This document shows positions 1 to 7,473 of a DNA stretch of 64,000 nt, piece by piece; the stretch's first letter is position 1; each line of letters starts with the position of its first letter. Made by a program: the position numbers and the translations under genes. Source of the stretch: Methylobacillus sp. MM3 (lineage in GTDB: Bacteria; Pseudomonadota; Gammaproteobacteria; Burkholderiales; Methylophilaceae); contig NZ_LXTQ01000040.1 of assembly GCF_001645185.1 (NCBI RefSeq), positions 62,001 to 126,000 on the forward strand, given 5' to 3'. The notes under the pieces are model-generated. The model saw only the letters and a program-made list of their open reading frames with translations, did no database searches and had not been told where the DNA came from.

Positions 1-229
1 CTGGGCCGACCGCCCTGACGATTCCGCTGGCATCCCAGCCCAGGACTTTCCACTCGCCCTTTGCCGGGGATGATCCTGCGCGCACTTTGACGTCCGCTGG
101 ATTGACAGAAACGGCTTTGACTTCCACGAGAAGATCGCGCCCTTCTGCCACGGGATCGGGCAGCAGGATATCGATTAGCGATTCCGGATGGTGAGTTGGA
201 TGGGGCTTCTGGTAGGCAACGGCTTTCAT
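1..229 (-). CDS. MDR-superfamily zinc-type alcohol dehydrogenase/quinone oxidoreductase, N-terminal part
   Basis: The N-terminal 76 residues of a medium-chain dehydrogenase/reductase; the rest lies beyond the left edge. It opens MKAVAYQKPHP and runs into the GroES-like fold with the family signature VEVKAVSVNPADVKVRAG, followed by LGWDASGIVRAVGP, where the family has its conserved GxDxxGxV. The lack of the GHE zinc-site residues in the visible part fits the zinc-independent quinone-reductase-like branch (YhdH/ZADH type), which reduces quinones or enones with NAD(P)H in the cytoplasm. The ATG at 229 has a purine-rich upstream sequence on the minus strand. It is divergent from a LysR gene 92 bp away, the usual arrangement for a LysR-controlled target. 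Substrate cannot be told. Confidence 0.85.
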   Translation of the reverse strand, partial: MKAVAYQKPHPTHHPESLIDILLPDPVAEGRDLLVEVKAVSVNPADVKVRAGSSPAKGEWKVLGWDASGIVRAVGP

Positions 230-263
230 GATGACTCCTTTGGTCTGTTTATGGACCTCATTG

Positions 264-308
264 TTATTTAATCCATTGCATTGATAAACTACGTAATTAA
301 ATAATTAC
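264..308. promoter_or_regulatory. inverted repeats between the MDR and LysR genes (candidate LysR-type operator)
   Basis: TTATTTAAT at 264-272 is repeated as its exact complement ATTAAATAA at 296-304. A second palindrome, GTAATTA-AA-TAATTAC, covers 293-308. The region is very A+T-rich and sits in the 92-bp divergent intergenic space, where LysR-type regulators normally bind. Assignment as operator is inference from position and symmetry. Confidence 0.45.
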
Positions 309-321
309 CTTCAATAATATT

Positions 322-1239
322 TTGAAAATAAAGAGTCTTCAGGATCTGGAAGTATTCGTGCGTACCGCCGATTGCGGTAGCCTGTCCGCGGCGGCACGCC
401 TACTTGGTATCTCGCCCGCAGTTGCGAGTGTTGCCCTCAAGCGATTGGAAAGCGACCTCGACCTCATATTGTTCGTCCGCACTACCCGCAGCATGCGGCT
501 GACGCCCGAAGGCGAAACTTTGCTTGCGCGCTGCAGGCCTCTTCTGGAGGGATTCCGCGAGGCAGAAGAGGAACTTGGCGCCGGACATGCGTTGATTGGA
601 AGCCTGCAAATTTCCATGCCTTCCGATCTGGGCCGTAATCTCATTCTCCCTTGGTTGGATGAATTTCAAACCCGATATCCAAGGGTGCATTTGCGCATAC
701 AGGTCTCGGATCGCCTGGCGGATATCTATCGCCAGCCGGTCGATATTGCCATCCGCTATGGCACACCTCCGAGTTCGGGCCTGGTTGCGCTGCCTTTGGT
801 GCAGGAGAACCGCCGTGTTTTATGCGCGGCACCAGCTTACCTCAGGCAATATGGCACGCCAGCGTCTCCACATGAGCTTACCGCCCATAACTGCTTGTGC
901 TTCATGCTCAACGACACCGTGTACGACAGCTGGCGCTTCTGGAAAGGCGATAAAGAGTCGCTCGTAAATGTGCGCGGCAATCGATTGTCCGATGATTCGG
1001 ATGCCGTGCGCCGCTGGGCGGTTGCAGGCTATGGCGTTGTTTACCGCTCGCGCATCGATGTCGTCGGCGATCTCGTAGCGGGACGTTTGCAACTCTTATG
1101 CCCGGACTGGCTGGGAGAATCTGTGCCATTGCATCTGGTATGTGCCGATCGCAGGCAGTTGTCGCCCACGGTACGCCTGCTCAGGGAGTTTCTCGAAATT
1201 CGCTTTAACGGTCTGGTTGGCACTGCCGGCCGCACATGA
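322..1239 (+). CDS. LysR-family transcriptional regulator
   Basis: A 305-residue LysR-type regulator of normal family length. The N-terminal winged helix-turn-helix occupies about residues 5-65 (LEVFVRTADCGSLSAAARLL, then SPAVASVALKRLE). The effector-binding domain follows from about residue 92 (GSLQISMPSDLGRNLILPWL), with a typical DIAIRYG segment. The start is a TTG at 322, giving M-K-I-K-S-L-Q-D-L. It belongs to the CrgA/AaeR-like group that often controls an adjacent oxidoreductase. Here the divergent MDR gene is the obvious candidate target. The inducer is unknown. Confidence 0.9.
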   Translation: MKIKSLQDLEVFVRTADCGSLSAAARLLGISPAVASVALKRLESDLDLILFVRTTRSMRLTPEGETLLARCRPLLEGFREAEEELGAGHALIGSLQISMPSDLGRNLILPWLDEFQTRYPRVHLRIQVSDRLADIYRQPVDIAIRYGTPPSSGLVALPLVQENRRVLCAAPAYLRQYGTPASPHELTAHNCLCFMLNDTVYDSWRFWKGDKESLVNVRGNRLSDDSDAVRRWAVAGYGVVYRSRIDVVGDLVAGRLQLLCPDWLGESVPLHLVCADRRQLSPTVRLLREFLEIRFNGLVGTAGRT

Positions 1240-1242
1240 TAA

Positions 1243-1282
1243 ATTAAATCGCTTGCAAACTAATTTTGTACGATTTAATATG
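1243..1282. promoter_or_regulatory. candidate OhrR operator in front of the MarR/OhrR gene
   Basis: ATTAAATCG at 1243-1251 and its exact complement CGATTTAAT at 1271-1279 form an inverted repeat just upstream of the start codon at 1288. The right half reads ACGATTTAATATG (1270-1282) and shares its core with the perfect palindrome in front of the downstream peroxidase gene. This suggests one repressor for both promoters. Confidence 0.55.
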
Positions 1283-1287
1283 CTGCC

Positions 1288-1737
1288 ATGAATACGAAAG
1301 CGGACTCCACTCCTTTGCTCGATGAACAACTTTGCTTTGCGATCTATTCGACTTCGCTCGCAATGTCCAAGGTCTATCGGCCCTTGCTGACCGGGCTGGG
1401 AGTCACCTATCCGCAATATCTGGTGCTGATGGCGCTATGGAATCGGGATCAGGTGACGGTGTCGGAGATCGGTAGCCAGGTATTTCTGGATTCGGCAACC
1501 CTGACGCCGCTGCTGAAGCGCATGGAAACGGCCGGACTGGTTGAACGGGCGCGCTCTGCGCGTGACGAGCGCCAGGTGATCGTCAGCCTGACGCCGGCTG
1601 GCCGGGAAATGCAGAAAGAGGCGGGCAGGATCATGTCTTCCGTCCTCTGCGCGGCACAGTGTTCGGAGGAGGAAGCGCTGGCATTGAAAGACCAATTGGT
1701 CGCGCTGCGTAACAATCTTGAAAAAAGCATTCAATGA
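1288..1737 (+). CDS. ohrR: OhrR-type MarR-family organic peroxide sensor/repressor
   Basis: A 149-residue MarR-family protein. [20 protein letters not shown] at about residues 11-30 matches the OhrR signature, with the peroxide-reactive N-terminal cysteine (residue 16) followed by the Tyr-containing helix. The winged helix-turn-helix runs through [22 protein letters not shown] to [15 protein letters not shown]. OhrR normally represses an Ohr thiol peroxidase until its cysteine is oxidised by organic hydroperoxides. Here the next gene is a catalase-family peroxidase instead, and a shared operator core sits in front of both. Family assignment is firm; the substitution of the target gene is read from the context. 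Confidence 0.88.
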   Translation: MNTKADSTPLLDEQLCFAIYSTSLAMSKVYRPLLTGLGVTYPQYLVLMALWNRDQVTVSEIGSQVFLDSATLTPLLKRMETAGLVERARSARDERQVIVSLTPAGREMQKEAGRIMSSVLCAAQCSEEEALALKDQLVALRNNLEKSIQ

Positions 1738-1780
1738 TCGAGTAATACAATCACTGCTAAAAACAGCATAAACATCGTAC

Positions 1781-1793
1781 ACGATTTAATCGT
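1781..1793. promoter_or_regulatory. palindromic operator upstream of the peroxidase gene
   Basis: ACGATT-T-AATCGT is a perfect odd-centred palindrome 61 bp before the peroxidase start. The same core (ACGATTTAAT) occurs at 1270-1279 in front of the OhrR-type gene. It is likely bound by the OhrR-type repressor. Confidence 0.6.
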
Positions 1794-1853
1794 AATAAAT
1801 TTAAGTGGGCGGCAATTCTTAAACGGTGCATTCTTAATCGATAGGAGAGGCAA

Positions 1854-2870
1854 ATGAAACAACAGCAGATCAAAAACATCACCAGACTGATAGCTACGGC
1901 ATTACTGTTAGGCAGCGTCGGAGTCACCGCGGCAGACGAGGCAACCACAGCGAAGCCCGTGACGGAGCAGTTGGTCGATACCATGACCAAACTTGCGAAT
2001 GGACCGTACAAGGGGTTCCGCGCCAACCATGCCAAAGGCATCATGGCCGAAGGAACGTTTACGCCGTCTGCCGAAGCGGCGGGGATAAGCAAGGCGCCGC
2101 ATTTGCAAGGGGTGGCAACTCCCGTGCTGGTGCGGTTCTCCAATGCCACGGGCGTGCCGACCATCGCCGATGCCAATGGCAATGCGATGCCCAAGGGCAT
2201 GGCCATCCGCTTCACCTTGCCCGATGGCAGCAGCACCGACATCGTGGCGATTTCCGTGAATGGATTCCCGGCCGCCACGCCTGAGGATTTTCTGGGGCTG
2301 CTGAACGCAGTCGCGGCGAGTGGCCCGGACGTCGCATCGCCCAAGCCGGTCGAGCAGTTCCTGGCATCGCATCCGGCGGCGATGAAGTTCGTCAGCACGC
2401 CTAAACCGGCGCCGGTGAGCTTTGCTACCCAGCCCTTTTTCGGCGTCAATGCGTTTCAGTTTACCAATGCAAAAGGCGAAACACAGTATGGGCGCTATCG
2501 CATCGTTCCGATTGCAGGCGCGCAATTCCTGACTGACGCAGAAGCTGCCAAGCAGGCCCCCAACTACCTGATGGATGAACTGCCGGTCCGGCTTGGGAAA
2601 CAGGAAGCTCAATACCGCATCGTGCTGCAACTCGCCGAAGCGGGCGATTCCGTGGACGACCCAACTGCAATATGGCCGGATGACCGCAAGCAGGTCGAAC
2701 TGGGAGTGCTGACGATCAAGTCGGCCGTGGCGAATAGCCAGGAAGCGGAACGAAGCCTGATGTTCAACCCGCTGGTGCTGCCGGACGGGATCGCGCCGTC
2801 CAACGACCCGGTGCTGCTGGCGCGGCCGGGCGCATATGCAGTGAGTTACGGCAGGCGTCTCGCCAATTGA
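1854..2870 (+). CDS. periplasmic catalase-family peroxidase
   Basis: A 338-residue haem protein of the short catalase-family peroxidase group (SrpA/KatA-like mini-catalases), far shorter than true catalases of about 480-500 residues. A signal peptide at residues 1-27 (LIATALLLGSVGVTAADE) sends it to the periplasm. The distal catalytic histidine lies in FRANHAKGIMAEGTF, the haem-pocket strand in PVLVRFSNATGVP, and the proximal tyrosine region in RPGAYAVSYGRR near the C-terminus. The ATG follows a clear AGGAG. It probably destroys organic or hydrogen peroxide under control of the OhrR-type gene upstream. A strong hairpin terminates the unit. Confidence 0.9.
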   Translation: MKQQQIKNITRLIATALLLGSVGVTAADEATTAKPVTEQLVDTMTKLANGPYKGFRANHAKGIMAEGTFTPSAEAAGISKAPHLQGVATPVLVRFSNATGVPTIADANGNAMPKGMAIRFTLPDGSSTDIVAISVNGFPAATPEDFLGLLNAVAASGPDVASPKPVEQFLASHPAAMKFVSTPKPAPVSFATQPFFGVNAFQFTNAKGETQYGRYRIVPIAGAQFLTDAEAAKQAPNYLMDELPVRLGKQEAQYRIVLQLAEAGDSVDDPTAIWPDDRKQVELGVLTIKSAVANSQEAERSLMFNPLVLPDGIAPSNDPVLLARPGAYAVSYGRRLAN

Positions 2871-2877
2871 TCCATTG

Positions 2878-2908
2878 CAACCCGGCCCGTACCGCACGGG
2901 CCGGGTTG
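2878..2908. terminator. bidirectional hairpin terminator
   Basis: A 13-bp perfect stem (CAACCCGGCCCGT with its complement) and a 5-base loop lie between the convergent peroxidase gene (ending 2870) and the small minus-strand gene (ending 2910), so it can serve both. Confidence 0.85.
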
Positions 2909-2909
2909 T

Positions 2910-3158
2910 TCATAATTCCGGGGATTCGCTGGCGTCATGCAATCGCATGACGAGGAACTCCGCCAACTCGGCTTGCCGCACTGTCGCGAGCCGCCAAAGT
3001 TCGTCCGCGGCAGTTTGCATGCCGAGCGGCGGCGCCTCCTGTTTGCCATGCAGATACTGCTGCATGAAGAGGACGCTGTCATGCTGGGCTTGAATGGCAG
3101 CCTCGGCCGCGTCCTGCCACGCGCGATACAACGCATTGATGTGTTCGAGATCGTTCAT
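2910..3158 (-). CDS. small conserved-looking hypothetical protein
   Basis: An 82-residue, mostly helical soluble protein without signal peptide or membrane segment. It begins MNDLEHINALYRAWQDAAEA, contains HGKQEAPPLGMQTAADELWRLATVRQAELAEF, and has a good Shine-Dalgarno (GAGG) before the ATG at 3158. In size, helical character and layout it resembles another small protein at 13038-13304 (aromatic-rich start, then a glycine/proline break followed by a DxLW/DLRL helix), so the two may be distant relatives. Function unknown. Confidence 0.6.
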   Translation of the reverse strand: MNDLEHINALYRAWQDAAEAAIQAQHDSVLFMQQYLHGKQEAPPLGMQTAADELWRLATVRQAELAEFLVMRLHDASESPEL

Positions 3159-3221
3159 CGCCTGACCTCCTCGTTAGGAGCCTGGTGCTACCCAAATTGG
3201 TCAACGGGAAAAGAGGGTGGT

Positions 3222-5540
3222 TCACTTTCCGCCGATCACCCACCAGCGTGGCAGCAACTCCCTGATTTCCGGTTGCGAATAGCGCTCGTCGATCAGATGA
3301 ATCACGCCGCGGTCGTCCCTGGTGCGAATGACGCGTCCCGCTGCCTGCACCACCTTCTGCATGCCGGGGTAGAGGTAGGTGTATTCGTAGCCGAGGCCGA
3401 AGATATTCTCCATGCGCACGCGCATCTGCTCGTTGATTTCGTTGATCTGCGGTAATCCTATCGTGGCGATGAAAGCGCCAACCAGGCGGTCGCCAGGCAA
3501 ATCGATACCTTCGCCAAAAGAGCCGCCCAGCACCGCAAAGGCGATGCCTTCCGAGGTTGGGGTGAAACGGTTGATGAATTCCTCGCGCTCCGCTTCATTC
3601 ATCATCCGCGATTGCTGGCGGATGGGAATCTCCGGAAAGCGCTCGCTGAACGCTTCGTATACCTGCTCCAGATAATCGAAACTGCTGACAAACAGTAGAT
3701 AGTTCCCGGGCTGTGCGCGGTATTGCTTCGCCATCAGTTGAGCTATGGGCATGATGGAATAGCGGCGGCGGAGGTAGCGGGTCGAGATATGGTCTACGAC
3801 GTTCACCTTCAGTTGTTCCGGTGTAAAAGGCGATTGCACGTCGATGAACGGTGTTTTCTCAGGCAATCCCAGCATGTCGCTGTAAAAGTGCGAAGGGCTG
3901 AGCGTCGCGGAAAACAGCGTCGCCGATTGCGCGGCCTCGAAGCGGCCTTTCAGGAAAGGCGCAGGCACGACGTTGCGGATGCACAGCGTGGTGTTGTCGT
4001 GCAGCAGGCTGGTGCGCTGCTCGGTGCGCGTGATGTCGAACATCGAATGCGGCCCGAACGAATCAGCCAGCGTGACGAATTGCAGCGCGTCGAAGTAGAA
4101 ATTCAACAGCCCGGCGTCGTTGGTCGTCGGGTGCTCCGCCAGGTAATCGGTGATGCGCGTCACCACGCGCTGCAGCGCAAAGTGCAACTCTTCATCGATG
4201 ACCGGGTAGACTTCGTAGGTCGCTTCCTGCGCCTGCACCAGCCTGATCCAGGCCAGGCTCAGCTTATCCAGCGCGGATTTCAACGCCTTGGGCGCGCCTT
4301 GACGCATGTGCTCGAACGCAAACTGGCTCAGTTCCACGCTGTACATCTTGCGTCCGCGCTCAATCATGTTGTGCGCTTCGTCCACCAGCACGCTGACGCG
4401 CCACTCGTTCATCACCGTCCCGGCGTATAGCACGGCATAGAGATCGAAGTAGTAGTTGTAATCGCCCACCACCACATCGCTCCAGCTCACCAGATCCTGC
4501 CCCAGGTAATACGGGCAGACCTGATGCTTGCGCGCCACGTCGCGCAGGGTGTCGCGGTCCATCATGCCGCGTTCCAGCGCCTCGATGCGCGCCTCGGGCA
4601 GGCGGTCATAAAAGCCCTTGGCGAGCGGGCAGGATTCGCCGTGGCAGGATTTGTCCGGGTGTTCGCACGATTTCTCGCGGGCGACCAGCTCCAGCGTGCG
4701 CAGCTTCAGCTCCGGGTTGGATTCGTGGATAACATTCAACGCATCCAGCGCCAGCTTGCGCCCGGAAGTCTTGGCGGTGAGGAAGAAAATCTTGTCGAGC
4801 TTCTTTTCCGGCATGGCCTTGAGCAACGGAAACAAGGTCCCCAGCGTTTTGCCGATACCGGTCGTGGCCTGTGCCATCAGGCACTTGCCGAGGCTGGCCG
4901 TTTTATAAACCGATTCGGATAAATGCCGTTGACCAGTGCGGAAACTGGGGTGGGGAAAGTTCAGCTCCGTCAGTTGCCGATCGCGCGCCATGCGATGCGC
5001 CACTTCGCGATCCGCCCACGCCTGCAGCTTTTCGCATTGCCCGGCGAAATACGCCTCCAGATCGGCAGCGCTATACAGCTCGCTGATGGGGATTTCATCC
5101 TTGCTGGAGACGTTGTAATACACCAGCGCCGCGTTGATTTCCGCGAGGCTGCGCTCGTCGGCCAGCAGCCACGCATAAATCCTGGCTTGCGCCCAATGAA
5201 GGTGCCGGTGATTTTCCGGCATGCGTTCCAGCAAGCCTTTGTAGGTTTTGATTTCTTCCAGCTGGTTGATGTCCGGGTCGTAGCCATCGGCACGCCCGCG
5301 CACGAAGATATTCTTGTACTCGCCGGTGAGGGTTATTTCGGTCTGGTAGCCGGGCGGGCGACGCGAGGTCACCGTGTTGTGGCCCATCATGCCCTCCAGC
5401 GCGGTGGGCGAGGGCGTGAAGCGCTGGTCGAGGTCGCCGATGCGTGCGACCAGGTCGCATAATGCCCGGACGGAGATGACATACCTGAACGGATCGGACG
5501 GATTTTCCGAAACGGTCAGGCTTTGAGCGAGCTTGATAAT
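3222..5540 (-). CDS. PD-(D/E)XK nuclease fused to a DinG/XPD-type Fe-S helicase
   Basis: About 772 residues. The N-terminal roughly 220 residues hold a RecB/Cas4-like nuclease signature: GRADGYD, then LEEIKTYKG (E-x-K), then QARIYAWLL (motif QxxxY). The rest is a superfamily 2 5'-3' helicase with Walker A ATTGIGKT, four Fe-S cysteines (SCEHPDKSCHGESC and HQVCPYYL), Walker B VLVDEAHNM and motif VI QAAGRVIRT. Expected role: ATP-driven unwinding with end resection in DNA repair. The frame stays open to an ATG at 5699, but that overlaps the divergent tamA start. No ATG, GTG or TTG lies in frame between them and the conserved part. An ATT at 5540 with AAGG seven bases upstream is the best-placed start, so the N-terminus is uncertain. 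Confidence 0.88.
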   Translation of the reverse strand: MIKLAQSLTVSENPSDPFRYVISVRALCDLVARIGDLDQRFTPSPTALEGMMGHNTVTSRRPPGYQTEITLTGEYKNIFVRGRADGYDPDINQLEEIKTYKGLLERMPENHRHLHWAQARIYAWLLADERSLAEINAALVYYNVSSKDEIPISELYSAADLEAYFAGQCEKLQAWADREVAHRMARDRQLTELNFPHPSFRTGQRHLSESVYKTASLGKCLMAQATTGIGKTLGTLFPLLKAMPEKKLDKIFFLTAKTSGRKLALDALNVIHESNPELKLRTLELVAREKSCEHPDKSCHGESCPLAKGFYDRLPEARIEALERGMMDRDTLRDVARKHQVCPYYLGQDLVSWSDVVVGDYNYYFDLYAVLYAGTVMNEWRVSVLVDEAHNMIERGRKMYSVELSQFAFEHMRQGAPKALKSALDKLSLAWIRLVQAQEATYEVYPVIDEELHFALQRVVTRITDYLAEHPTTNDAGLLNFYFDALQFVTLADSFGPHSMFDITRTEQRTSLLHDNTTLCIRNVVPAPFLKGRFEAAQSATLFSATLSPSHFYSDMLGLPEKTPFIDVQSPFTPEQLKVNVVDHISTRYLRRRYSIMPIAQLMAKQYRAQPGNYLLFVSSFDYLEQVYEAFSERFPEIPIRQQSRMMNEAEREEFINRFTPTSEGIAFAVLGGSFGEGIDLPGDRLVGAFIATIGLPQINEINEQMRVRMENIFGLGYEYTYLYPGMQKVVQAAGRVIRTRDDRGVIHLIDERYSQPEIRELLPRWWVIGGK

Positions 5541-5681
5541 GAAAAGACCTTCTAGGCAGGAGCTGGTGAAAGTATAGCAATTCGACCTCTCTCGAGACAG
5601 CCGCGTTCGTAAGATGTGTGTGCGGCCGAACTGATGATTTCCACCGAAACTTTTATTGTTGTAAGAGAGTCCAGCTTTAAG

Positions 5682-7472
5682 ATGAACAACACTTCTCATA
5701 CTTCCTTATCTGGCAACACCAGCAAGACAATCTTATTTGCGTTGCTTCTCAGTCTGTCCATCAGCGCACAAGCGGAATATGAGGTAAAAATCGATGCGCC
5801 CAAACCGCTGCGCGACTTTCTGGTGCAGTTTCTCGACCTTTCTCGCTACAAAAACCGGAAGGATCTGAGCGAGGATCAATTCAACTTCATGTTAGCCACG
5901 GTGGAAGAGCAAGTGGCCAAGCTGGTAGCCACCGAAGGCTATTTTTCACCCAAGACGGTCGTCAAGGTGGCGCAGGTTAATGGCAAGCAGAGCATCCATG
6001 TAGACGTCAACCCTGGGCCGCGCAGCTATATATCGCTGGTTGATCTGACAGTGCAAGGCCCGGCGGGGCAGGACTCTCCCAGCCAGATTGATCGATTGAT
6101 CAAACAATGGCCACTGATTAAAGGGGCACCCTTCCGCCAGGAGGATTGGGATAACGCCAAGCGCCAAAGCCTGCAACAGTTGCGCAATTATTTGTATGCA
6201 GCCGCGCAGATAACCTCTTCCGAAGCCCGCATAATGGCCGACCAGCAGCAGGCTGAGCTTTCCGTGACTTACGAAAGCGGCCCGCCGTTTACGCTCGGTC
6301 CTTTGCAGGTAAAAGGCGCTCAACGTTATCCGGAATGGATCGTGCAGAACGTCAGCCCGCTGAACGAGGGCGAGCCTTATGACGCCGAACGCTTGCTTGC
6401 CTTGCAGCGCCAAATCATGCGCACGCCGTACTACAGCAATGCCGTGATCGATATCGATCGCGACCCGGCACATGCCGATCGCACACCGGTGACCGTTGCG
6501 GTAACGGAATTCCCCACACAACGCATAAGCGGCGGGGTGGGCTATTCGACCGATACCGGCGCCAGCATCGAAGGCCACTATGGGCATAACAACGTTTTCG
6601 GCAAGGCCTGGGTGCTCGATACCCAGGCCAAGTTCGAGCAGGAGCAGCAGACGGCCAGCCTGAATCTGGCTTTGCCGCCCGACAGGAGCAATTTCGTCAA
6701 CAGTGCAGACCTTTCCTACACGCGCATGACCCTGGAAGGGATCGACCTGCGTAGCATACGCTACGGTCTGTGGCGGTCCCGGGCCACCGATAAGCTGGAT
6801 CTGGCCTTCAAGCTTCAGTATTACCAGGACAGCCTGAAACAACTCAATGGCGCTGATATTCCATCGGACATCATCGTGCGGCCGGGAGATCATCAAGCCT
6901 TGATGGCGAGCGTGGAATGGACAGTCCGCAAAGTGGATGACCTGGTGTTTCCGCGTCGCGGCTATATTGTTTCCAACATGCTGGGCGTTGCGTTGAAGAG
7001 CGCGCTCAGCGACGAGAACTTTCTCCGTGCGCAAACCCGGCTGCGGCATTTCTTTCCCGTGGGGCAGCGTGACTTGGTCATGTTGAGTGCTAACCTGGGC
7101 GCCGTCATTGCCAGGCACGGCGACGACATCTCCATCCCGGCGTCGTTACTGTTCCGCGCCGGCGGCACTGAAACCATACGCGGCTACGATTATCTCTCCA
7201 TCGGGAATTCGGTCGGCGGAACGGTGTATCCCACGCGCTACATGGCTGCCGGCAGCATTGAATACCAGCATTGGTTTCTGCCGAAATGGGGCGCGGCTGT
7301 GTTTTATGACATCGGTACGGCGACCGACAACTGGCCCGACAAGGAAATTTTTCAGGGCGTAGGAGTGGGCGCTCGCTGGCGCAGCCCGGTGGGGCCGGTA
7401 AACGCCGATCTGGCATATGGGATAGAGCGCGGCGAAATACATCCGCATTTTTCCCTGAGCGTTGCTTTTTGA
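5682..7472 (+). CDS. tamA: TamA, Omp85-family outer membrane assembly protein
   Basis: 596 residues. A signal peptide covers residues 1-31 (ILFALLLSLSISAQAE). Three POTRA-like repeats fill up to about residue 270. The C-terminal 16-strand Omp85 barrel includes the characteristic RAGGTETIRGYDYLSIG (lid-lock RGY motif) and ends in phenylalanine (SLSVAF), as outer-membrane barrels do. TamA works with TamB, encoded immediately downstream, to insert a subset of outer-membrane proteins and move phospholipid. The ATG at 5682 was preferred over an upstream ATG at 5616 because it directly precedes the signal peptide. Confidence 0.95.
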   Translation: MNNTSHTSLSGNTSKTILFALLLSLSISAQAEYEVKIDAPKPLRDFLVQFLDLSRYKNRKDLSEDQFNFMLATVEEQVAKLVATEGYFSPKTVVKVAQVNGKQSIHVDVNPGPRSYISLVDLTVQGPAGQDSPSQIDRLIKQWPLIKGAPFRQEDWDNAKRQSLQQLRNYLYAAAQITSSEARIMADQQQAELSVTYESGPPFTLGPLQVKGAQRYPEWIVQNVSPLNEGEPYDAERLLALQRQIMRTPYYSNAVIDIDRDPAHADRTPVTVAVTEFPTQRISGGVGYSTDTGASIEGHYGHNNVFGKAWVLDTQAKFEQEQQTASLNLALPPDRSNFVNSADLSYTRMTLEGIDLRSIRYGLWRSRATDKLDLAFKLQYYQDSLKQLNGADIPSDIIVRPGDHQALMASVEWTVRKVDDLVFPRRGYIVSNMLGVALKSALSDENFLRAQTRLRHFFPVGQRDLVMLSANLGAVIARHGDDISIPASLLFRAGGTETIRGYDYLSIGNSVGGTVYPTRYMAAGSIEYQHWFLPKWGAAVFYDIGTATDNWPDKEIFQGVGVGARWRSPVGPVNADLAYGIERGEIHPHFSLSVAF

Positions 7473-7473
7473 G

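Noticed and set aside
5946-7118. 390-codon minus-strand frame opposite tamA
   Set aside because: Antisense of the TamA POTRA/barrel region; no start signal.
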